A program made the translations under genes and the position numbers. Shown here one piece after another: positions 56,501 to 64,000 of a stretch of 64,000 bases of DNA (positions are counted from its first letter, which is position 1; each line of letters opens with the position of its first letter). Under the pieces are notes generated by a model. The model had not been told where the DNA came from. It made no database searches and worked only from the letters and a program-made list of their open reading frames with translations. The stretch comes from Mya arenaria. Its lineage: Eukaryota; Mollusca; Bivalvia; Myida; Myidae. The DNA lies in assembly GCF_026914265.1 (NCBI RefSeq), contig NC_069135.1:16608406-16672405 (forward strand). The letters run 5' to 3'.

Positions 56501-57680
56501 AAACCAGTACTGAGTACACCATTTTTCCAAGCACTACCCTTTACATACTGTGCACCAGGCAAGGGAGCTACCTGTACAAACTTTAAGCGTCTGGTGGTAT
56601 GACGCGCCTAGGGATTGAACCCATTTCCTTCCGCTCCGTAGGCGGACGCCTTAAACTCTAGGCCACGGAGACAGTTATTATGCTACATATTTGTTTGAAT
56701 TGCATATAAGCCAGTATAAAAAGTCAACTCAAAGTTGAGGAAATAAAAACAATCAATTTGTTGAAATTTATGCCATTTTTACAGATTTAAGATTATTGAA
56801 GTTACATCATTAAATGAAACAGGCCCAAGATGTATAATTTATAACAGTTAGTTACATAAAATTCCTTTTTTCTTCAACTAATAAGCACTGAGCCACCAAG
56901 TTTTGCAAAAATAAATGTGTATGATAGGCTAGTTGTTTTTTGGTAATGACAAGAGAAGTGTGTTTGAGCTGGAATTTGTTCTTTTGACTTCATGATGCAC
57001 ATCAGCTTACAGTACATAAGGTCTTACTATAACAATGTCAAGGTTTGGTGCAAGATGGTCAGGCAGCAGACGTTTGGCCACCTCCTCCTCCGGCATTCCC
57101 TTGAACCTGTCAACCTTGCGTTTTTTCTTCACTGTTCCATGCTCCGTAATCTTCTCCTGTTTTAACTCTTTGGGCTTCTTGGGGCGACCTTTCTTTTTTG
57201 GGGCATTACCTGTTGTACTGAAATTTGAGTGAAAGGGTTTTTATTTCAGGATTTACAAGATGATACATGCTGACCAAAAGTATTACACAATAAATCATTT
57301 ATACATATATAAAATGTCTGTTATGATTCCATATTTCTTTGATTGTAAAACTGCAGTACAGCTATTAGTGTTAGCATGGCAATCCACAAGTATTTATTCC
57401 AACTAGCTGTTTTTATACTTTAAAAGCACTGCTATTTGTATTAAAATCAAGGTACCAGTCAGAAGGAGATTTAACCAACTTCATGAGATGTATATGGTAG
57501 TGAAAGACTGTCAAGCAAGTTTACCTGTCTGGATCAATTTCTTGTTTAATGTCCAGGGGCCCCAGGAACATTTCTGGGGCGTCTGTGGGTTCCGTTTTTA
57601 TGTCGCCTGGGCGAAGCATCTGTACTGGCTCCCCGTCCATACCTACCAACTGCTTTGACTTACCTGGTGGCTTCTGTGCC
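52081..57680 (-). CDS. Thymine DNA glycosylase, seven exons, 5' end missing
   Basis: Joined exons on the minus strand: 57680-57525, 57217-57028, 56223-56154, 55701-55569, 55299-55217, 54924-54848, 53508-52081. All introns have GT/AG ends and the phases agree, giving about 711 codons plus a stop. The product removes T or U mispaired with G and, in animals, formylcytosine and carboxylcytosine, so it acts in nuclear base excision repair and DNA demethylation. Signs: [20 protein letters not shown] with the catalytic-type Asn, AVFNGKGIYEVF, and [14 protein letters not shown] with the DNA-inserting Arg (human Arg275). Upstream is a basic GRPKK/KKKRKV segment, and downstream a roughly 430-residue Gln/His/Pro-rich tail absent from the 410-residue human protein. 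SUMO-type motifs psi-K-x-E recur (IKTE, IKQE, VKKE, VKEE). The first exon, which must leave a 2-base partial codon, was not found. Confidence 0.93.
53790..54775 (-). repeat. 59-bp tandem array in a TDG intron
   Basis: The unit CAGTATGAGGGGCAGCGATT followed by GAATACAGACAGATGATGCA steps by 59 bases (54186, 54245 and onward), about 13 good copies from 53950 plus diverged ones to the left. It fills most of the intron before the last exon. Two separate units share the rarer variant GACTGAATAAAGAG, suggesting duplication of a block of units. Confidence 0.93.
54848..54924 (-). CDS. TDG exon, IYEVF block
   Basis: 77 bases encoding [20 protein letters not shown] and PGTET, ending in phase 0 at a GTAAG donor. 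The following intron holds the 59-bp tandem array. Confidence 0.88.
55217..55299 (-). CDS. TDG exon with the IAVFNGKG block
   Basis: 83 bases encoding [15 protein letters not shown] and [11 protein letters not shown], a core strand of the uracil-glycosylase fold. Confidence 0.88.
55569..55701 (-). CDS. TDG exon, central glycosylase domain
   Basis: 133 bases encoding [16 protein letters not shown] and [20 protein letters not shown], the conserved 'GIGFTN...RTT-G' block of TDG. It leaves two bases before a GTGACC donor. Confidence 0.9.
56154..56223 (-). CDS. TDG catalytic exon (GINPG motif)
   Basis: 70 bases encoding [20 protein letters not shown] and NHF. The Asn of GINPG corresponds to the catalytic Asn140 of human TDG. 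Leaves one base, completed to Trp by the next exon. Confidence 0.9.
56290..56672 (-). mobile_element. tRNA-derived SINE in a TDG intron
   Basis: On the minus strand from about 56672 it shows a tRNA-like head: A-box-like TGGCCTAGAGTTTAAGG, a five-pair stem TCCGC/GCGGA around the loop CTACGGA (as in tRNA-Arg with anticodon ACG), and a B box GGTTCAATCCC. A body of about 280 bases follows and ends near TGACCGCAAGGTCTAAAAAA, with a short A-rich tail as in retroposons. The tRNA-like acceptor stem is not intact, so it is not a tRNA gene. Confidence 0.8.
57028..57217 (-). CDS. TDG exon with basic region and start of the glycosylase domain
   Basis: 190 bases, ends in phase 0 at a GTAAGA donor. Encodes an AT-hook-like GRPKKPK, a KKKRKV nuclear-signal-like run, then the family block [20 protein letters not shown] leading into the catalytic domain. 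Confidence 0.88.
57525..57680 (-). CDS. TDG exon (most 5' found), acidic region with SUMO-type motifs
   Basis: 156 bases; acceptor ATATTTCAG before it and donor CAG|GTAAA after it. It enters with one base completing a codon and leaves two. Encodes [20 protein letters not shown] then [12 protein letters not shown] and [10 protein letters not shown]. The internal ATG (VGMDGE) could serve as a start if no earlier exon exists. Confidence 0.8.
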
Positions 57681-60600
57681 CTGAAATATATAAGAACACA
57701 TGGTAAACATGTACAGAGGTTAAACAGTAAGTGTCCCTGATAAATATTCTTTACCAAAATGTGTGAGGCCCTGTTTTCATATAAAAATAATATATTTAGC
57801 AGGGCTTACAGTGCCTACATGTAGCTATGCCATGTTGTGCCATGTTGTTTTTTTTAAATTCTGAATTAGGAAAGCTATATTTCAGAAACAGGCAAAAAAC
57901 TAACATCAAAATATATTAAACCACAACACAATTATGACAACATAAATAACTATCCATACACAATGAAGCACTCATTTTAATCATATGTGTTCCATTTATT
58001 TCGTTTTACAATGTATAGTTAAATATAACTCCTCCATATTTTTAATTTTAATAAACCCATTGAATAACTTACATGATATTAGTTATGTCCCTCATGACTC
58101 ATAAAATAAAAAACAACAACATCAAACTCCACCATACATCTTCATAATAATCACATTTTCTAATTTAACTTAAAACATTACTATACAATAGTCGGTACAG
58201 GAGATCTGTCATAATTTGGCCCATGGCAATAAAACTGACATTTACATATTTTAGGACAGATATATATCTGATCATTTTAAAATATTAAAGCATGTTCATA
58301 GTTGGATGATTAAAATGGATATGACTTAAAAAAATATTTTACATAACACTTCTTTAGGCTCAAAAAACTTTGACAATTATGCAAGAGACTCTAGATTTAA
58401 ATGCTTAGCCTTATTATATTGATAACTTATTCTTTGTAAGTTGTTTTACATTAAATTAATTTTGTATCACCTTAATTGTCCTTGTAAACTAATTAATTTC
58501 GAGACTTTTTGACAACATCTTATACGGCCTCTTCCTTTACAAATTACACAACTTCAGCATTTAAGGCAAGAATGGACAATTGGATAGAGGCACTTCTCAC
58601 TAACAGATCTGAGACTTATACTAGATCTACTAGTAACTAGTAGAAAGAAGACATCCAATTCCTTGAGAGAAAGCAGCTCAATTTGTGAAGAAACAATACC
58701 ACAACCAGTCAAAAGTCACAGCAACGACAGAAAAACTTGATGGAAACATTGGAATAACATTGAAGCTAAGCATGACTTAGACATCAAAATTGTACCAAGA
58801 CCGTATTCTTACTCTAGTATGTGGCATCAACATTTTTCGATCACCTCTGCTATAAAAAATCAAGAATTAGAGCAAGTCCTGAAAGCCTTTTACCAATTCA
58901 GTGTTTATGAGCTTATGCTTATATCCATCACTCTGATGTATTTATTAACAATTGATGAAGCATTCTTTAACAACTTCCTTAAAGTGTCAGTTCACCTGAT
59001 GCAGATCGAGGATCTTAAATCCAAAGCATACAATCATTCTTCCAGCTTGCCATCCTTTTGACATATATTGTGTCTATAAGCACAGTTGAAACCATCAGGT
59101 CTCAACTAAACACCAACTTTCCAAGACTTACTCAAGTAGGCCATATCGTTATTAGATGAAATAGATTCTTGTTAGCACTTATGTGATTTTCTCATGATTT
59201 CATTTCGCCCATAATCACTGACTCTAAGTTACCTTTCAGGGTAAATTCTATGTCAGATTGTCAATGAGAAAATTTGTCCAAAATAAGTGATAATTTTAAT
59301 TTCGGGGATATTTTTAATAAGAAAGGGATAACGCAGTGATAAAACAATGATAAACAGTAATCTCATTTATGATTATATTAATTATTTATAACTATATTTC
59401 TAATACTAGAATGAAACACTAGTATTGAAATAAACCGATGTACAATATTATTCAAACTACTTTTAATCACTTTGGGCAATGATAACAGTTTACATACAGT
59501 ATAAATAATTCTTTATGTAAAATATCTTGAAGAATAACAAAGATTGTGCAAATCCTAAGGTTTTAACCAAATACATCTGTGACCAGATTTAAACTGGAGT
59601 AAGCAAAACTAATCAGGTCAGAAAAAAACGCTTGAAAAGAAGTGTGTAAACAATATCAGTGAAAAAAATCGATAAGGCACAGGCAGACCATAGACAGCAG
59701 CAACGCTGAAATTCAATAAACATCAAGAGAGGCCATAGATAACAATGACGCTGTAATTCGCTAAAAATCGAAAGTGAAAAGGCACAGAATACACAAACTG
59801 CGAGTGAGCTTGAGTATATCTCACAGTTATATATGACAATGTAATTTAGACAAAATCGTTAAGATTTTTATGCGAGAAATCATGAAAATTGCTTACTAGA
59901 TTTATCCCTGTGATTTAAATGTCTTTTATTATTTATTATCCTGCATATCCATATCAAAATGTGAAAAATCAGGGAGTGAGCGCGAGAATATCTTGCAGTT
60001 ATTTATTTTCAATGAGATTTAAACGTTATTAAAGCGAAAATCATGCGAATCGCTTACTAGATTTATCCCTGCCTTTAAAATGTATTTCATTATTCATTAT
60101 CCCGCATATCCATTATCAAAATGTGAAAAATCTTAGAAAGGGAAAGTCAAAACAGTCAAATTATGATAGCAAGACGTAAAATAGTACCTGACATCCGGTA
60201 ATAAACTGTTATATACATTTAGCCATATTAAGACATCATTATTAATAACCATTCTTTGTTAACACACTCCTAGCAATGAACATACATGTAGCAAGATGGT
60301 GTCAAGGATTGGGATAGTGACAACATGGTTTGGAATGTTGTTCCAAAGTACAAGTTACAACTGAGTGGGATGAAAAATTATGACAGTCATTCATTGGATT
60401 TGTCCAATAGGTGCATAAGTCTGGTTAAACTCATAGGGTGTCTGGATATAGGCATAGTCATTGCAACATGGTGATTGTATATGATGTAAAACATTAAGTT
60501 TGAAATCTAGCCTTTGATGTTTGAATGAGAGCCTACCCAGACTTTCCTGCATGTAACACTGGAAAGAGGACAGAAGTCATTTTTTATCCAACAGATAGCT

Positions 60601-62670
60601 AGACTTTGAACAAATTTAACACTGAATTAACAACAGGGACAATGGATTAGGATGTAAAAGTTATTCTGATTTAAATAAATAAGCATGGTGGCAATGGGAC
60701 GATCGAATAGGGTACGAATATATATATTTTTTTCAAAATATCACCTTTTTTCATTCAAAATAATCAATACATTTATTGCATTCGTTATTCTGGAGAGATA
60801 TAAAAAAACAAATGCATGCGTTCGAAAGGGAAAAGATAAGAAATACTAACAAATACTGCTGAAATTGGTTTCAGGTTTTGAAGAAACAAATGTTGTTTAC
60901 GCTTTGTCTACGACGAATCCTAACTCGTCTGTCATTGGCTAAAGTTTATAAATATAGCCAATAGATTTGCCTGTTATATCATTCACTCTTGATCAACCGA
61001 ATAACATTTTCGGCTACAAACAACTTTATGCCTTTTAAACGGGGTCGATGCATTCAACTTGCATATTGTTGTAACAAACTGTGTTTATTTATATATTGTT
61101 TTCTTTCTTGACAGTGTTTTCAAATTTGTTTGAACTGTGGACTGATTCTAAGCCTACACATGTACTTGGTATTTTAGATTCGAATTTGCAAACAAAAACA
61201 CGCCAGACTTTGAGATTATTTTTACTGATAAAATTGGCATATCTTTTCAACGTGTCGATTAATATTTTCCATATGTTCAATACAATGAGATGAAATTATT
61301 GATAAGTATTGGTTAAGTGATGCAAAAAAAAAACAGTCAAATAAAATTAAGTGAATGTTTAAATTAAGTTGTAAACCACCGATTTCTAATAACTTTGCGG
61401 ATTACTGGACTGCCAACACACAGGTCACAGGTTCGATTTTAGTAACCACTAAAAAGCTTATAATCTCAGTGACGTTAAACGAAGGTTGCTATGCAATCAG
61501 ATCTCAAAATATGCACAAGTCTGATTCGGGAGAAAATCTCCTGGCACCACAGTTTGCACAATATTGAAACGAAATAGTAACCAGCCTTCAGTAGAAGTGT
61601 TCTAACACGGTACCACATTCTCCGATTTTCGAAATATGTCCGTTAAATGAAATTATCAAATAAAATATAAATCATACTCACGTTTGTTCATGTAAACATA
61701 GGGCACAGCTCCACCACGGAAGTGCCGACAGCTCATTCTCTTTGCACCACCGTAAAGTGGTGGAGCTGGCGTTAAGAGGCCGTGAACTATCGAGCCATCA
61801 CCCTATCGTCGGTTATTAAAATGTTTTTGAAACAGTTATTTTGCAAGGATGTTTAGGATCACCTGTTTACCAACATTGATAATGAACACGGTGGTTTTAA
61901 GGAACAGTTAGGATGTTCGATATCATCTTTTGCGTTATGTTTATTGTTTGCCCAGGAACATTCCTCAACTGTACACCTTCATTATATGGATAGGAGGCAA
62001 GGTTTTCACTGCAACTGTGATGTGTTAGAACATATTATCATTTGCGACTGTTCAAAGAACGATCATGTCAAGAAAACATGGTGTGAACGTGTATTTTTCC
62101 TTAATTGCTTATTTTAGTAATTTCATGACTCCAAGCGGAAGAGAACAGTGCCTTAATTAATTATTATATTTAATATTTTTCAGAAATGTCAGATAGTAGA
62201 TTGGCTAAATGAGGAGTAGACAAGGTGCTTAAAATAATGTTTGAATGTACGTAAAACCGAGCAAAATAATTTGATATAAACCTTAAAGCAGTGCATGGGT
62301 ACCCTAAAATAAACGTACTTGTTTAAAATGAAATATTCATAATTATATAGGTCTGTAATCGTGTCGGTGTTCTTGTTTAGTTTTTTTATTAATGCTCAAT
62401 AACTGTTATAATTGTTATTTTGATTGAATACTTATCTTACATTAAGTATCAGTCTGTCCCACTATTGATACAACATACAAAGATCTTGAAAGATATACAT
62501 ATGAGCAAAAATAATAAGAAATATGTGAGGCGGATCTTTGATGTATTGTGAAGGTATCTAGTCTTTGCATTTACGGAAACCTATTATAATAGATAATGTT
62601 TCAATTTCCAAATACGCAGTGTAACACAAAGAACTGTTAATTGTTTTCAGCAATATAAACTATATAGATT
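57681..62670. other. Upstream region of TDG, no exon identified
   Basis: The missing first TDG exon and promoter should lie here on the minus strand, but no candidate with ATG, a donor and the right phase was convincing. One strong donor context (CGTGAGT on the minus strand near 61675-61681) follows a short ATG frame, but its phase does not fit. A block near 61741-61800 contains an inverted pair CACCACCGTAAAGTGGTGG. The stretch is otherwise AT-rich without recognised features. Confidence 0.4.
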
Positions 62671-62676
62671 ATAAGT

Positions 62677-62821
62677 ATCTTCCATGTCCGAGAGTGTAAG
62701 ATAGGTTCATTCCGACCCGAGCGTAGGGTGTTTTGCGGAAACGAGGTTTACCGAGTTTCCGCAAAACACCCTGCGCGAGGGTCGGGATGACCCTATCTTA
62801 CACGAGCGGCTATGGAAGATG
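62677..62821. repeat. Near-perfect palindrome of about 145 bp
   Basis: From ATCTTCCATG at 62677 to its complement ending at 62821 the two halves pair over about 65 bases each with few mismatches. The centre pairs TTTTGCGGAAAC with GTTTCCGCAAAA around a loop of about 12 bases. It could be a fold-back MITE. It is GC-rich against an AT-rich background. Confidence 0.85.
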
Positions 62822-62925
62822 CTTTTTCTCCCACCTCAGTTAAACAAAATTAAGTAAAAATGTATTTTTTGGTGGAACTCTTTTGTGCTTAGTGAAAATA
62901 ATTGCGTATGGATATGCGATAGCAC

Positions 62926-63261
62926 CATTCGGAGCTCCTCGGGCATTTTTCAAAAACAACCTCGGATGTGTGCCGGTACATCTGTTGAAGTAGTCAGTAT
63001 TTTTTTTTAATAAAAGCATTAATTAAATGTAGTGTTTAAGAGTTGTATTCATTGCTCTCAGTTTGAATTGATTGCCAGTGAAGTGTATTATTGCAAACAT
63101 AATTACGATTCCCAAGAGTTAAGTCATAATTTTTAACTACTAAATAAGATTACTACGCGATCTATTTGCAGCGGACTTAAACGTACCACTTTTTAAGTAT
63201 GTAAACCGTCCATATACATCCGAGGTTGTTTTTGAAAAATATGGCCAAGGAGCTCCGAATG
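62926..63261. mobile_element. MITE with 10-bp target duplication (Mutator-like)
   Basis: A 336-bp element with inverted ends CATTCGGAGCTCC...GGAGCTCCGAATG; the pairing continues through TTTTTCAAAAACAACCTCGG. The perfect direct repeat GCGATAGCAC borders it (62916-62925 and 63262-63271). A 9-10-bp duplication with long inverted ends fits Mutator-like elements. No coding capacity. Confidence 0.8.
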
Positions 63262-63271
63262 GCGATAGCAC

Positions 63272-64000
63272 GTGGTTGTCATGGATATGCGCGCAATGAT
63301 CCAATAAATGTTAATAGTCAAATCGGTCTTTTTAAATAGTTTTAAATAGTTTAAATGAAGCATTATTTCTTGAATGGTGCTTGATAACTGTTTTATGGTG
63401 ACATTTGAAGCGAGAAATAATTAATTAGCGTTCTAAACATTACCATAAGACAAGATTTTCTTGATGCTACTGACGACAGTCTTTAACAAGGGAGGTAATT
63501 ACAATGTTGTGACCATTAAAAACGGAGTTCCATACGGGCATTTTATCTTCGTCCGTGGGCAAGATAAGAATATCTAGCATGGTTAAATTATTGGAGCTAC
63601 TTATCTGAGGTGGGAGAAAACGTTTTACATTTGTATAGAGGAGAATATATACAGATGTTACAATTATATACATTTCTATTCTCCTTATGCAGTTTGGAAC
63701 TTGAAAGTTCGCTCCAAGTTCCAATACACTGCTATTATAAGCAAATAAACCAAACACCATCAGCAATTATTCAATCATATAGATCCTTACTTTGCGAGTA
63801 TCGGTGTCTTAAGCCCTTGAGTTTATAAAATCCATGCCATTTACTGTGTACACGTATGTTTAAGTTTTCACCATTGTTGTGTATATAGAGGCATGCATAA
63901 TTTGACATGTATAATGTACAATGGTACTGGGCCAATGACATCCTGTTATCCTACTCCCATGCAGATAATGACTGGTACCAATTATACCATGCCTTTTACT
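63272..64000. other. Non-coding right edge of the window
   Basis: No gene recognised. A short segment near 63603-63617 (CTGAGGTGGGAGAAAA) is the reverse complement of sequence just right of the palindrome at about 62825-62840, so the two flanks may belong to one older composite repeat. Confidence 0.4.

Noticed and set aside
56590..56672. Functional tRNA-Arg gene
   Set aside because: A and B boxes and the anticodon stem are visible, but the acceptor stem is not paired and a SINE body follows, so it is a SINE head.
61675..61760. Candidate first exon of TDG on the minus strand (ATG frame ending at a GTGAGT donor)
   Set aside because: The frame leaves one base at the donor, whereas the next TDG exon needs two, so joining would shift the reading frame.

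Overview
The window is eukaryotic nuclear DNA and AT-rich. Spliced exons with GT/AG borders, short inverted-repeat elements, long satellite arrays and an element resembling the bivalve 'pearl' family point to a mollusc, most likely a bivalve. That assignment is inferred from repeat style and gene type, not from a species-specific marker.

Layout. (1) 1-5.9 kb: no gene recognised; a diverged inverted repeat has its arms at 42-208 and 2739-2924. (2) 5.9-18.8 kb: a Polinton/Maverick (adintovirus-like) element with all genes on the + strand. In order it holds two small unknown genes, a BIR-domain (IAP-like) gene, an unknown Cys/His gene, an rve integrase with chromodomain, a minor capsid-like protein, a basic protein, the double-jelly-roll major capsid (hexon-like) protein, an adenain-like protease, an FtsK/A32-type packaging ATPase, a small basic protein, a Lys-rich protein interrupted by a pearl-like insertion, a C2H2 zinc-finger protein and a protein-primed family B DNA polymerase. 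Integrase, ATPase and polymerase are broken, and the polymerase has lost its central catalytic part. The BIR, protease and unknown small genes read intact; the capsid frames are also open, but their starts are unclear. (3) 18.8-27.7 kb: non-coding, with a hAT-like MITE that still shows an 8-bp target duplication and a 46-bp tandem array. (4) 27770-29305: an intact, intronless cytochrome P450 of the CYP3 clan. (5) 31.0-46.4 kb: mostly satellite DNA: a 34-bp array, a 14/42-bp array, two MITE-like elements, and a 38-bp array that passes into a related 43-bp array. (6) 46.4-51.5 kb: non-coding, with a Harbinger-like MITE and a 40-bp array of alternating unit types. (7) 52081-57680, minus strand: seven coding exons of a thymine DNA glycosylase (TDG) with a long Gln/His-rich C-terminal tail. 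Its introns hold a 59-bp tandem array and a tRNA-derived SINE; the first exon was not found. (8) 57.7-64 kb: non-coding, with a 145-bp palindrome and a Mutator-like MITE bounded by a 10-bp direct repeat.

How the parts relate. The Polinton is a decayed virus-like unit: replication (polymerase), integration (integrase), packaging (ATPase) and morphogenesis (capsid proteins, protease), plus a candidate host-interaction gene (BIR). The P450 and TDG are the only confident host genes. I ran no searches, so family calls rest on motifs recognised by eye, and exact ends of repeats and elements are approximate.
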